A stretch of DNA of 64,000 bases from Bryopsis sp. KO-2023 (Eukaryota > Chlorophyta > Ulvophyceae > Bryopsidales > Bryopsidaceae). The notes under the pieces were generated by a model that saw only the letters and a program-made list of their open reading frames with translations, did no database searches and had not been told where the DNA came from. Position numbers and translations under genes: made by a program. The DNA lies in contig BSYQ01000002.1 in the NCBI GenBank assembly GCA_030272585.1, positions 6,944,001 through 7,008,000 on the forward strand, given 5' to 3'. Shown in pieces: positions 52,845 through 64,000 of this stretch (its first letter is position 1; each line of letters starts with the position of its first letter).

Positions 52845-53125
52845 GTTTTACGAACGAAAGGTTTGGTACATTTCTGCGATAGAGAGGGATTTAGTTGCGG
52901 ACATTTGTCTCCGAACGTCGATATCAACATAATAAAACACCTGTTTCAACGGAAAACCAAAACTAAAACCAAACCCGAAACAAAACGAAACGTTTCTTGT
53001 ATTTTTGTGGTAAAAAGGAATTCAGTCACGGACATTTGTCCCCGAACGTCGATCCCAACAGAATAAAAACATCAGTTCAAACGGGAAAACAAAACCAAAA
53101 CGAAAAGAAACGAAACGAAACGAAA
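52845..53125 (+). repeat. Diverged tandem duplication, period about 131 bp
   Basis: Core CGGACATTTGTC-CCGAACGTCGAT at 52,898 and 53,029, followed in both by CAACA-AATAAAA and an AAAACCAAAAC tract. An (AAACG)n run closes the second copy. Confidence 0.8.
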
Positions 53126-53129
53126 CGTA

Positions 53130-53770
53130 GCACTTGTGAACTTGTGGAACTTATGGAAGTAAAATCGCTTGCCTGAATATATATGACGCGCGGTGCGATT
53201 GGCGGAGAAATGACAGAAACTCTTGATGCGGAAATTTCTGTCCGATTGATGGGACCCATCAACCCCACCTGTTTCTTTCCTTGCCGACGCGTGAACACAC
53301 ATGATCAGAACCTCACTCTTTTCTCCTCCTGTGAGAGAGGGATGAATCGGTTCCGATTGGTCACTCTATTTTTTCCTCCCCACTGTGAAATTGAGATTTG
53401 GGCCTTTGGGGGCTTAATAAGGTCACTCTTTTTCGCTCCTACTCATGTTAAAATGAGAGTACGATTGGTGGGTTTGGAATATTTTTCCCCATCAAGTCTA
53501 TTTAAGTGTACAGAAAATAGCAACCACAAATCATTTGGGTCCAGCCAACGACTGTTTGAGTGAGGTCTGAATAGTTTAACAGTTCAACATATTTGGTGAG
53601 GGTTTCTGTTGTACACACATGACGTGAGCGGAAGGTGATCCTCCTCAGGGGGAACTGAAGGTGCTTGCCATTTGGTTTACCAGGTTTACCCGCTTGTACG
53701 CAAATACACTCTGAAAGGAGACGAAAAACTGAACTCTATTGCCATATGAGCCAGACACCAAACGTGCATA
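53130..53770. other. Spacer with GATTGG-containing short repeats
   Basis: Boxes of the type TGCGATTGGCGG, TTCCGATTGGTCAC and GTACGATTGGTGGG recur at 53,193, 53,351 and 53,460. CCAAT-type boxes can act in promoters, but no gene follows. Nothing else recognised. Confidence 0.35.
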
Positions 53771-53774
53771 TCTA

Positions 53775-54090
53775 TGTCTTAATCGGTTGGTGTTGATGTT
53801 GTTCTGTAGAGTTGAAGGCAACGGCCTTCAACTCTTTTTTTTCCCTCCAGGGTTCTGCACCGATAACATTGCACCACCCAGGAAACGAAATCGGGAAACT
53901 ATCCCTTCGAGATCCTCCAAAGGGAACCAACCCCCCCCCCCCCAGCTGAAAAGTCTACCCTGATTGTATAGTGTTCAATGAGTGAGAACAGAACAAATAG
54001 AGGAATTTCTGTATTCTCAAGGTCCCTCTAATGTAATTAGGGCTGGATGAATAAGACAATTTCCCCAGGACTTTGAATCGATCGAGGGGT
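53775..54090 (+). repeat. Dispersed repeat R1, copy 2
   Basis: Same orientation as copy 1 (1,195-1,600). It begins with a 10-bp-stem hairpin, AGTTGAAGGC-AACG-GCCTTCAACT (53,811-53,834), and holds a C-run at 53,931-53,943. Confidence 0.7.
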
Positions 54091-54281
54091 AGACTCTGGA
54101 TCACGGTGATCTGTGGGAACCGTTTTCCTTTCTGCCTTCAGGTCGATGATAAAACGCACTAATTGGGTGTTGTAAGTTGTGCCTTTTCCAAATGCCTTAT
54201 TATTGGTGTAGTTGCGCCGCCTTATGGACTGGCCAAAAACTCAAAAACTGGCATCGGAGTTTAAAACACAATATGAAAATA

Positions 54282-55235
54282 AATTGAGCGGTCTCTCTGT
54301 GGTGGTTTGTCGCTGGTGAACCCTGTGCTTTGCTCTGGTGCATTGTCCTCCCACCGAGGTAGGCGGCCGGTGATAACTGCTCGGTTTCCCGCCTGTCGCT
54401 ATGCCCGACACCTCACCCATTCCGCCGCCGACTCTTCAGAGAAGGCGCCAAAACGGACCCACCCCTTGGAAAGGGTGCACCATCGACGCTCAGCACAGGA
54501 CCGGGGACAAACACCTTCGATCCACACTCAACAGTCCCCGCTTGGGTGATAAGCAGGCGCTACCCTGCTCGACATTCTATTTCCCGTGTTGAAACCAGGC
54601 CATTTTCAGGTTTGGGGGTAGAATGCAAGCACAGGCGACAAAACGAAATGTCAGTTCTGCAAAGCTCTAGCGCACTCTGCGTGGCGGAAAACGAGGTGCA
54701 CAGAGTGGAACGTGACGCTCCAACGATGGGCGTGCTTTCCATTCATCAAGGGGTCCCCAGTCTTTTTACCAGGGTCACAATGGTGATTGTACATCGGAAC
54801 AACCATCCACTCTGTGCACCTCGTTCTCCACACGCAGAGTGCGCTGGAGATTTGCAGAACTGACATTTCGTTTTGTCGTCTGTGCTTGCATCCAGCCCCA
54901 AACCTGAAAATGGCCAGGTTTAAACACGGGAAATAGAATGTCGAGCAGGGTAGCGCCTGCTTATCACCCAAGCGGGGACTGTTGAGTGTGGATCGAAGGT
55001 GTTTGTCCCCGGTCCTATGCTGAGCGTCGATGGTGCACCCTTTCCAAGGAGTGGGTCCGTTCTGGCGCCTTCTCTGAAGAGTCGGCGGCGGGATGGGTGG
55101 GGTGTCGGACATAGCGCCAGGCGGGAAACCGAGCAGCGATAACTGGCCGCCTACCTCGGTGGGAGGACAATGTACCAGAGCTGATCATAGGGTTCACCAG
55201 CGACAAACCACCACAGAGAGACCGCTCAATTGTTT
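54282..55235. mobile_element. Foldback element FB3 (arms about 0.43 kb, short loop)
   Basis: Left arm 54,282-54,712 mirrors right arm about 54,790-55,235. Outer end ATTGAGCGGTCTCTCTGTGG. Landmarks GGTGCATTGTCCTCCCACCG, GGAAAGGGTGCACCATCGAC and ATAAGCAGGCGCTACCCTGC; inner end CACTCTGTGCACCTCGTT. Single-arm relatives lie at 34,640-35,262 and 43,411-43,730. No transposase is present, so it is non-autonomous. Confidence 0.88.
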
Positions 55236-55404
55236 TTCATATCGTATTTTAAACTCCACTCCCAAGATTTTGATCAGTCGAAAAGGGGGCGCAACTCCAC
55301 CAATAAAAAGGCATTTAAAAAAAGGCAAAACTTATTACAACACCCAAGTAGTGCTTTTCACCATCGACTCGAAGGCAGAAAGGAAAAAGATCCCTGCCTT
55401 TTCT

Positions 55405-55485
55405 TTGTTGTTCCGATGCTCTAGGCTCTGGCCTGGCATGTCTTGTAATTTTCTTGGTTGGTTCATTCCCATCCCACTTATTTTT
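55405..55485 (+). repeat. Short dispersed repeat R3, copy 4
   Basis: AGGCTCTGGCCTGGCATGTC followed by TTGTAATTTTCTTGGTTGGT. Confidence 0.65.
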
Positions 55486-55489
55486 TTCG

Positions 55490-56050
55490 GGGAAGTGGGC
55501 TATAGCCACTAGTGGTACTGAGTTAGAAACGGCTGTGACCTTTTCTTAGGGTGGATTCTTACTTTTCCGGCTTTCCTGTTGGGGGTGATTGCATCTTTTT
55601 GTTACATTGAGAGTATTTGTTGTTTTTTGGTGAATTCGAACTTTGGACAGCCCTCTATGCCTGACACTGTGCATACAAATCGGACGGTAGAAAAATACTG
55701 GAAAAAGAAGAAAGGACCCCACGCAAATCCGTAGAAGCTTAATCCTGTGGAATTCGCTAGAATTATGATTCTAGCAAATTCGATCCTTAATTGAGGATTT
55801 GGTGAATCACTCCAGCGTCCTTGAAGCTGCTTGGACATTGCCTTGGGGCCTTCCCCCTAATCCACAACTCTCAGTGAACCTCCGCCGCCGCAAATGAGCT
55901 AGCGACAGCTTCCCTGGATGCATGAACCTTTGACGTCTGTCGCACTGTCAGCATAAATACCGCAGATGTCTTCCACTCAGCTCCAACAGCACCTTCTTTG
56001 CTATTCCCCACACACAAACTCTGGAAGAAAGCCACTGCGTTCGCGCCGTC
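55490..56050. other. Upstream region of the PPR gene
   Basis: No gene supported. The PPR frame stays open for some 40 codons before its first ATG, so an upstream exon is possible here. Confidence 0.4.
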
Positions 56051-56080
56051 GAGTTTTTGCTACAGTCTGGACTGCGAGCC

Positions 56081-57061
56081 ATGACCCCTGCTGTATCAAA
56101 TCTCCGGTCCTTGAGAGCAGCGCTCAAAAAGACGGAAGAAGGCGGCGGTGAAGTGGGGCGCATCATAGAGCTCGCTGAGTTTCCGATAGGAGAACGTGCG
56201 TTCACCAATTTGATTATGACGTGTGGACGGATGGATTCGTGGAAAAAAGCCATCCAGGTTTTCCAAGCCATGTCTCTGCGCTGCGTTCGACCCAACTCTT
56301 TTACCTACACGGCCATCATATCCGTATGCTGCAGTGCATCGCAATGCGACTTGGCGATCGCGTACTATGAAGAAATGAAGTCGGTGGCGGCGGAGGGCGC
56401 CGACTTCAAGCCCGACGCCAAAGTGTATGAAACGCTCGTGCCTACGTGCTTGCAACACGCCAAATTCGACATCGTGCTGGCATTATTTAGAGATCTCCGC
56501 ACCAGTGGAATCCAAGTGGATGGAAACACTCTGGAGTCGGTTCTGGAGGCCAGCTGGCGGCGCCGCCGGTGGGATATGTCAGGTCAGGTGCTTGACGACT
56601 GGCATGCACGCGGCCAAATCCTCTCCCAACGAGCATACGCCAAGCTGCTTGGGGCTTGCGCCGACCATGGCGATTTGGACCAAGCTTTGGAGTTTTTCAT
56701 CACCATGCAAGTGGCGGGAGCGCCAGCGGATGCCTATTCGTGCAGAGGTTTGATGCGCGCGATTGAATCGGGGGGGAGGGCGGACATGGGCATCAGCCTG
56801 GTCAGCCAGATGCTGGAGAGTGAAATTTTCGTGAGCGCTGAGACGTATAATTGTTTGCTGAGGATGGTGTCGAAGTGTGGGCTTTGGAACGAATTGGCTG
56901 GTGCTATTGCAGATCTGGAGCAACGAGGCATTGTGGAAATCGTTCAATCCAGGGCCGTGATAACGCAAAACCACCACACTCAGCTGAGAGCTGGCGACCC
57001 CCAGCGCCGCCACTTCTGCAGACTCGAAAATGAACGCTCCAGGAATCGTGATCGACTCTGA
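56081..57061 (+). CDS. Pentatricopeptide repeat (PPR) protein
   Basis: 326 aa from the ATG at 56,081. PPR proteins bind RNA, most often in mitochondria or plastids, where they guide processing, editing, stability or translation. Repeats of 35 residues run through the protein: ERAFTNLIMTCGRMDSWKKA with IQVFQAM, then PNSFTYTAIISVCCSASQCD, DAKVYETLVPTCLQHAKFD, QRAYAKLLGACADHGDLDQA with LEFFITM, DAYSCRGLMRAIESGG and SAETYNCLLRMVSKCG. The tail is Arg/Asn-rich. The frame is open upstream without an ATG, so an extra 5' exon with a targeting peptide may exist. No intron in the coding part. Confidence 0.88.
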   Translation: MTPAVSNLRSLRAALKKTEEGGGEVGRIIELAEFPIGERAFTNLIMTCGRMDSWKKAIQVFQAMSLRCVRPNSFTYTAIISVCCSASQCDLAIAYYEEMKSVAAEGADFKPDAKVYETLVPTCLQHAKFDIVLALFRDLRTSGIQVDGNTLESVLEASWRRRRWDMSGQVLDDWHARGQILSQRAYAKLLGACADHGDLDQALEFFITMQVAGAPADAYSCRGLMRAIESGGRADMGISLVSQMLESEIFVSAETYNCLLRMVSKCGLWNELAGAIADLEQRGIVEIVQSRAVITQNHHTQLRAGDPQRRHFCRLENERSRNRDRL

Positions 57062-57069
57062 AGCACAGA

Positions 57070-57760
57070 TACCTAACGCTAAAAAAGGTGACTTAGTTTG
57101 TTTGTTAATCTGACACAGTTGCAGGCGAGTTTTGTGTTAGTTGGGAGAGAACGTACCATTATCACTTGTGTGTGTGTTTTTGAGTTGGGCAGTTTTGTTG
57201 AATCGTATTGCCGGGGGGGGGTGGTCGTGGGGGGGGGAGGGGATGCTGGGGGGTTCGGGAGCTTCTCCTTTTGAAATATCGATGTGGGTTGAGCAAGAAG
57301 GCGGCGGCGTGTAGTGAGTCATTCTGGAAAAGGGTGGCTTCTGTGACTGACATATGGGAGTCTTCTTTGACGGGAAAAAGAGAAGAGTTTTTTCAGAGGA
57401 ATGAAAAAAAAGTGCACTGAGCTTCTGGATGTTGCGTTTCATCCTAATTGGGGAAAGAAAAAAAGAGTCCAGGACAGTTGCAAGTGTTTTACTGTCGAAT
57501 TAAAAAATGAAAAAAACATTTTGAAAAAGTGAAAAGACGATGAGAAATTAAGAAAGAAAGAAAAAGAGAAAAAGTGGTTTCTAAAAAGAAAAGTAATGGA
57601 CGTTTTCTTTTTTGTTTTTCATGGTTTTTCATGGGCCAGTATACTGTTTTGTATTTTAGAGAAAAGAGCTCTGTTTTATCAGGGACTTCGATACCGTTTC
57701 TTAAGAAGGCGCGTTTACTTAGCGGCGGACTGTTTTTTCGCGAGACGTTGCTTTTCAGAA
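57070..57760. other. Spacer, nothing recognised
   Basis: G-runs at about 57,211-57,240; A-rich after 57,450. No gene. Confidence 0.4.
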
Positions 57761-57765
57761 CCAGA

Positions 57766-58040
57766 ATTCTGGAGATTTGTGTTTGAACGATTTTCTTTTT
57801 GTGTTTTTCCCCTCAACACACAGAGGGCGAAAGTACGCATCTCCAGTTCATTGGTATCGAAATTGTTTCACGTTCTTCCCCACCCGTCAATCGATTAATT
57901 AAAAGTCCAAAAAGAAAAATTGTCTCCTTCTTCACCCAGCCCTAATCTCATTGCAGGGACCTTGAGAAAATAGAAAATCTGCCTTTACTGTTTTCTCACA
58001 CTCAATCAACACTATGCAACCAGGGTCGATCCTCCAGCAG
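57766..58040 (-). repeat. Dispersed repeat R1, copy 3
   Basis: Reverse orientation relative to copies 1 and 2. Landmarks CCAGAATTCTGG, CCCTCAACACACAGAGGGCG, GTCAATCGATTAATTAAAAG, CCCTAATCTCATTGCAGGGA and CTCACACTCAATCAACACTA. Confidence 0.7.
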
Positions 58041-58044
58041 GGGC

Positions 58045-60930
58045 CCCACGGGGAACAATCCGAGAAGGTCCCCCTTCGTATCATTTCACCTCCACCCGAG
58101 CATGGGTTGCTTGGGTTTGTGAAGGGGTTGGTTTTGAATAGTCGCATGTCAGGGGAAAGCGTCTGGTTCTTATAGAAGGACCAGGATAGAATATTCCTAT
58201 CACTTTCCAGCATGTATTTTAGTTCTCTCTTTTTTTTATATATTTTTGGTTTCTTTTTGGAACGACGAATTCTCCTCCACAGATCGGAAGGATCTGCTCC
58301 TCAATTGTTGGTGAGTGGTGGTGTTTCCACAGAGAGTTGTAATGTGGGATAACAAGCTGGGCAACATACCCATATCTATCCTGGGATTTGAGCCTTCTGG
58401 GCCTAGAAGCCTCAAATAGAGCTATACGATCACGGGAGTAAGCTGATTCGTCAAGCATCTTTTTTTCTCTATGGTGGAGTGGATTAGGGATCCATGCCCA
58501 GAGGTGAATACCTAAGATCGGGGATATGGATAATAAGAAGATGATCGTTGGGGTGTATGAACTGGTACCTAGACGTGAATGGATGCGGCAAAAAAAAAAG
58601 CAAGATTAAATGACTGCTTAAAAAATAACTGCTTCAGCAGTTTTCAGCTTTCTTTTTGGATTAGAAGAATTGGGTACATGCAAGTAGATTTTGACTTCTT
58701 TTTTGCCATGCTTTTTGCTTAATCCACACCTGATGGGCACCTCTGAGAGCAGGATCGTTTTCAAAACAAGGTGGGAGCTTGTCCAAATTGTGTCAGCGAA
58801 ATCGTCCCATTCGAAAAAAAAAGCTCGGCATTCCTGCACAATAATGGAGCCTGTGCATTATCGTTCTGTCATCCTGTATTGATTGATTTGTCATCACACA
58901 TCCCTGGATGTATATGTTTGAAAAAAAAAGACAAATTAGAGAACAGCAGACAGAAATAACAAACAGACAGAGACAGAGACTTGCAGTACAGCGGCAATTT
59001 CCGAAACACCTTTCACAACAAATTGCATTCAATCTTTGCCGAAAAACTCATTGTCCCAATGGTTTATTTCAATTGCAGTATCTTGTCAAAATGCTTGGAC
59101 AGCAAATCACGAATTTCTTTGTTGTAGATTTCCAGACACGAGGCCACACCAAAAACTCTTTTTTACTGCCTGCACACAGAAATTAATGAAATGTCTTTCA
59201 AAAGCAATTTTCTACTGACCACAATCAATTTCTTTCGCTCAATTATTTCTTTCGCTTTATGTATGTTCTCGCTCAATTATTTTCGAAAATCAGATTTTAA
59301 CAGAATCAATTGATATATTTTTAAGAGAAACAAGATTGAACAAATGGACAGAAAGTGCATGCACAGAAATGGACAGAAGGTGTATGCACAGAACCCCCCT
59401 TTGCTTTCAAAAAAAAGCAAACTGATTAGCTTCTTGTGTCACTTTGTTTTTTGTGGCGGTAGGGAGGGGGTACAAGATTTGCTCAACAGCTGCTCACTTT
59501 CTTTAGATATGGTTGTTGAAATTACAGTCCAAGATGTTTAGAATTGTTTCCTTTGCTCGAGTGCTTGTTTCTGCCTTCTGATGTGTGCGATTTTTCCCGT
59601 CCAAGTTTCACCAAGCATCGTCCCTGAATTGAAAAAACCCAAGCAAGCACAGTATCAGTGGTCTAAATCAACATTCAGAAGAATAAAGACATTTAAATTG
59701 GTCTGTATTTTTTCATGCCTTCCATCAATTTTTCGTGTTTTGATTTCCCCTTAGTAACCGTTCACCACTGCATCCCGCCTGAACAATAATATCGAAACTT
59801 TCTTTTGTTTCCGACTCCAGACCTGGTCGAAAGTGAAGCTTCTGAATACTTCATCTGGATCCCCTTTGAAGTTCTTAACCTATAATCAAAAGACCAGACT
59901 TTCATGTCGGAGGAGATCTAGGAATCTGAGTGCTTTGGTTTCGTTTTTCAATGTTTTTTCACAACAGTTGGATAGGGGTTTGGGGAGATATATCCGCATG
60001 TATTGTCAGTGTTGTCATAAAATCAATCTTACGTGTAATATATTGCTTAAAGCAACCAGAATGGTAAATTTTGGAATCAAGAGACAACATAATTTCCACA
60101 ATACATTCCTCCCAAGTCCCCCCATCTTTTTTCACCTTGTGTGAATCTCCAAACTATGGATCTGCCATCCAAAACTGTGTTTGTTTTGTTTTCAATAGGT
60201 GAACCAAATTGTATTTTAATTACAACTTCAAATCCGAATTTTTTTTCCTTACCCCTTCTTGTTTTCTGAGAAATGCACTGAAAAAAAATACAGGCCCCCT
60301 CACCACTCCACAGCCTGTCGTTGCAGTTCACCACAGAAGAAGGGCAGCAAGAAGTAGGATAAGAATTCAAGAAGAATCGAACCCACGAATAACCTCATCA
60401 AATAACGAGTAACGAGCCCGCTTTAAACCATGTCACTAACACGAAATGTAGTTGGGTGTGTTGGCTCCCTAGCATAAAAAAAAAGCGGCAATGCCACGAG
60501 ACCGACAGAATTACAGAAATCCGGGTCAACATTCGGTACTACTAGAGGCCCTGGCCGCTGGGACCCGGTATCTCTGGGTCGTGTCAATACTGTACCTTTC
60601 TTTGGCGCCAAAGACGATGGCTTCGTTGACGGCCGTGTTCAACTTCATCCGAGCGGCCTACACAAGATCCGCGAGGCCGCACGTGCACGTCGTCTTCGAC
60701 CAGGCAAGAATGTTTTTTCCAAGCGTCTTTTTCACGTGTTTTTCACTTTCTTTTCAACACGCCACTACACAGTAGTGGAGGGGATGACATTTGTGGAAAG
60801 TTCAAGTCGGGCTCTTGGCGCACCCATGTCTGTGGACTCTTGTTGGATTCGCCCCAGTTCCCAAAGCGATGCTTGAATCAAAGCGCAATTGTTTATCTCT
60901 TTTTCTGGAGTTGATGATGTATTTCCGTGC
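58045..60930. other. Long spacer upstream of the dynein locus
   Basis: A minus frame (58,219-58,458: MLDESAYSRDRIALFEASRP...) and a plus frame at 60,491-60,775 (...KTMASLTAVFNFIRAAYTRS...) look somewhat protein-like but I cannot assign them. A T-arm-like GTGGGTTCGATTC lies on the minus strand near 60,378, without a convincing cloverleaf. Otherwise nothing. Confidence 0.3.
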
Positions 60931-60932
60931 AG

Positions 60933-63635
60933 AATTCGCTGAGGCCTGTTCCAGCGGACTGGAACGGAACAACAACTCTTAGCACATTATTGCGCTATGC
61001 AATTCGTGCCCAAAAAAAGCTGAACAACAATGATACTCTGGGGAGTGGAAGGCAATCCAGAGCTGGAGGGGCTGCAGGTGAGAAATTATTTCGATGTTTC
61101 AATTTCGAGTGCAGTCTGAAATCAATCATTTGGATTTTGATATCGGATGGGGTGCATTCCAGATGATCCACGTTATCTGGAAGGCAATATTTTGGAGGAC
61201 GAGACCGCCATCCAGATCATCACAGAAGCAAAGATTCTGGGTGAGGAAATCGCTGCAAAAAAGCAAAAGCCAGCGGAAGAGACGGGGAAAGCAATCGAGA
61301 AGGCCAGGGTTGGATACAAAGCCTGGATCCTCTTTTTCTGTATGTTCGACCTGGCGAATATCAATCCTACGTACCGCTACTCTTCCACATGGTTCATCAA
61401 ACTTTTTTTCGCCTCCCTGCACGCGTGTGAGCCCGCTGAAGAAGGCCTGGAGAAACGGCTGGAAAATATTCACTCCACTTCCGACATCTGTCGATCCTTG
61501 TTTGAGAAGGACAAACTGCTCACTGCATTTTTACTGTGCGAAAATGTATCAATGGAGGATAGTGCAGCCTATATCGATGAAAGGAAGTCAGGATTGACCA
61601 GCATGCTGGAACCAAACATCAAGGAGCTGTGTGACAAGAAGCAGGTCGGTCAGTTGCACAAACCAGAACGATTTCCTTTAGATTTCCTTTTTTCTGGCTT
61701 CCGCGTTCCACTGACGAGGATGGATGTTGTTCGAAAGGCTACCACGAAGCAGCTGCCTTCAGGAAGATACGATAGCAGTGAGCTCTCCCCAAGCGAAGCA
61801 TTGGGGGAAGAACTTGACCGCATGCTGGAAACATCGACAGGGTTCGACAAACGAAAGGATGAGCTTGTGAAGTACGAAGGCCTGGTCAATAATAAGGCAC
61901 CAGAGGACTTCTCCTCCAGCTTTGAACAAACTCACAAGGAGTTACAGATGGTTCACCACCAAAAGTGGAAGCTCCTCAACGATTTCAGAAAGTCCGTCGA
62001 TGGATGGATGAAGGGTGCCTGCCCTAGCTTGAACGTTTTTGAAGAAATACAAGCCAAGGAAGAGGTACGGCGAATATATTTGAGCCCCACGAATGCCTGC
62101 CTGTAGCTCTGAGATGCTCCAGCTCTATTTCCAATATTCCCTCTTGTGGTTTTTCTTGCTTTCATCGTACGCTCCAACCCCCCCCCAGAGCGCTTCCAAA
62201 GAGTTTTCGATGCTCAAAACAATGGAAAAATACTTGTCCTCTGTTTCTTGTTCAGATCCTCTCCCAGACTGAGGACCCCACTCGGATGCTCGTGGTGTCA
62301 GCCTCGCATTGGACTGGAGGCGTAGAGAAGGCGATTCAACAGAAACGTGTGAAGGAATGTGAGGAATCCTACACTCTTCAGGACTTGCTGAAGATCGTTG
62401 ATTTGGTTGGAGGAAAACTGACCAAGCTTCAAAGGGCAACAACTCTTGGTAACAATGCTCGAATTTTCAAGGACTCCTGTCGCTCACATGATTCAAAGAT
62501 GACATCTGGGCAGTTTTGTCAAACCCTCGTGAACTTGACATCTAAATTTTGTCCACACAGGGGATCTTGTTGTCATGGACGTTCACGCACGGGACGTCAT
62601 GGCGACCTGGGCTGCGAAGGGAATCGATAACATCGCTGACTTTGAGTGGCAAGCACAACCGAGAAGCTACTGGGAGAAAGACGAGTCTGGTGAAAAAGGT
62701 TTTACAATGCTCAAGCGTATGATGTCGACAACTCTGGAAGAGGGTCTGGAGAATTCCTCCAGATTGGTTATTACTCCCCTGACAGACAGGTGGGCTCTCT
62801 TCGGAGCAGAAATATGGCTTTAGATGAGGTCTAGAAGGACTTTTTTAGATCGTGTGAGCCAGTGTTCGAGAAGCCCCTTTGATAGAAAGTGAGGTTTCAC
62901 ATGCAGATGCTCTCGGACGCTCCTTGGCGCGATTCTGGGAGGAGCGCCAGAAGGGGTCTTTCCTGGGGGAACTGCAAAGACAGAGACCACCAAGGATTTG
63001 GCGAAAGCTCTGGCTCGCCGATGTGTGGTCTTCGACTGTTCAGACTCGCTGGATTACATAACGATGGGAAAAAAAATCTTCAAAGGTCTTGCCTCATCTG
63101 GGGTGTGGGCTTGCTTTGACGAGTTAAATCCAATCGATCTTGAAGCACTCAGTGTGTTCGCTCAGCAGGTGTGTGTGGGTTCCCTGGAGCCTCCACTGAT
63201 TGCAGCAAATTCATCATCCTTAATGACTCTGTAGGAAAAGAGCTGGCACTGACATGTGATATCTCTCGTTCTGCTAAGGTTCTGGACATTCGAAGGGCGA
63301 GAGCCGCTCGCCTGACGATATTCACCTTCGAGGGGACAGAAATGCGACTCAAGTGGAGCGCCCCCCAGTGGGGTGGGATCACTATGAACCCTGGATACTA
63401 CTGCGGGAGATCTGAACTTCCTGATAATTTGAAGGCTCTCTTCAGAACGAAAATCACATTGTTTTCGTTTGAATATTATCTTCGAGCACGAGAATGTGCA
63501 AAGAAAATTGTCCTAGAGTGCTACAAGCTGTGCTCTGAGCCGCTCTCCTCTCAAGTCATGATTGTGAGGTTGCCCTTCTCGGGCAAAACAAGCTCTTACA
63601 GAGCTCTCGCCAGAGCCCTGACAGATGACTGGAAG
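60933..63635 (+). CDS. Dynein heavy chain-like gene, partial, shortened and reordered
   Basis: Exons with matching GT-AG phases: (60,933-61,077 possible), 61,163-62,064, 62,256-62,448, 62,561-62,789, 62,907-63,168, 63,279-63,635; the gene runs on to the right. Exon 61,163 begins with AAA5/stalk sequence ([50 protein letters not shown]). It then passes to linker sequence ([18 protein letters not shown]). The next exons are the linker end and AAA1 ([90 protein letters not shown]), then an AAA2 start ([17 protein letters not shown]). The AAA1 P-loop is [10 protein letters not shown], not GPAGTGKT. The middle of the linker and most of AAA1-AAA2 are missing, yet no stop occurs. It may be a decaying or repurposed axonemal dynein paralogue. 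Confidence 0.7.
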
Positions 63636-63639
63636 GTAC

Positions 63640-64000
63640 GACGCCTCAAAGAGGAAACGGTTCAGAAATGAAGGGGCAAACACGATTCTTTCTCAAAACC
63701 ATTCATTGTGTCAAATTTTGTTGGTTTCCTCAAATTCAACGTATGTCTCAACATTCATTGTTCTTTAGAAGAAAAACAAAATAGAAAGAAAGTGAAATTA
63801 AACATGCTGAAAGTTGAATGCTAACTATGAGAGAATGATCTCACCTCCTCCTCAGCGCGAGATTTTTTTTTTGTCAGTGTAATCGATCAAAAAACAAACT
63901 CTGGAGCATTCATGTTCCGCCCCTGTTCCATGACCTGTGTGTGCTTGCATGATGCAAAGGTGTTGAGCAGTATAGAGGACGACGCGACGGTTGGGCATCA
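63640..64000 (+). other. Intron or 3' region of the dynein-like locus
   Basis: Begins with a GTACG donor at 63,636. No further dynein exon is recognised before the window ends. Confidence 0.4.

Noticed and set aside
56096-56458. Minus-strand frame opposite the PPR gene
   Set aside because: Shadow of the PPR coding strand.
58219-58458. 79-codon minus-strand frame as a gene
   Set aside because: Protein-like in part (PRRLKSQDRYGYVAQLVIPH) but with no paralogue, splice context or domain to support it.

Overview
This window looks like nuclear DNA of a flagellated eukaryotic protist or alga. It has GT-AG introns, an ankyrin-repeat gene, F-box/WD40 genes, a PPR gene, dynein heavy chain exons, a LINE with target-site duplications, eukaryotic-type tRNAs and a standard stop-codon set. 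There is no operon structure. Coding density is low, homopolymer runs are common and much of the space is repeat. The lineage cannot be fixed from the sequence alone.

Layout. 0.2-0.6 kb: two ankyrin exons. 2.4-11.6 kb: three F-box/WD40 genes. The first lies in a duplicated block (2.45-6.4 kb) that matches 26.6-30.4 kb. The third is divergent from a small gene of unknown function. 12.0-16.15 kb: a 4.1 kb foldback whose arms carry a fragment of a ZIP zinc-transporter exon. 17.9-19.5 kb: non-coding duplicated sequence. 20.1-28.4 kb: a large inverted duplication with F-box/WD40 genes at both ends. Its centre holds an intact copy of the small gene, a broken ZIP gene, a stub of the small gene, a fifth F-box/WD40 gene and a frameshifted coiled-coil relic. 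28.5-32 kb: duplicated non-coding sequence. 32.8-33.3 kb: two F-box relics joined by a perfect hairpin. 34.4-38.6 kb: a tRNA-Arg-like relic, a tRNA-Ser-like gene, SINE-like repeats and a MITE. 39.6-40.8 kb: a clean four-exon gene for a secreted Ala/Cys-rich protein. 41.5-42.4 kb: a 5'-truncated LINE. 43.2-43.9 kb: repeats and a tRNA-Arg(CCG). 44.55-45.66 kb: a sixth F-box/WD40 gene. 48.1-49.4 kb: SINE-like repeats. 49.8-50.9 and 54.3-55.2 kb: two more foldbacks. 52.3-53.1 kb: a 67-bp minisatellite and a roughly 131-bp tandem duplication. 56.1-57.1 kb: a PPR gene. 60.9-63.6 kb to the end: an in-frame but internally shortened and reordered dynein heavy chain locus.

How it fits together. The dominant theme is a young, still moving F-box/WD40 family, which would be expected to supply substrate receptors for SCF ubiquitin ligases. 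Six near-complete copies, two F-box relics and their flanks have spread by direct and inverted segmental duplication. Several loci can form long double-stranded RNA or cruciforms: three foldbacks and one hairpin made from F-box sequence. Any link between those hairpins and F-box control is inference. The secreted protein, PPR, ZIP and dynein loci seem unrelated to each other in function.
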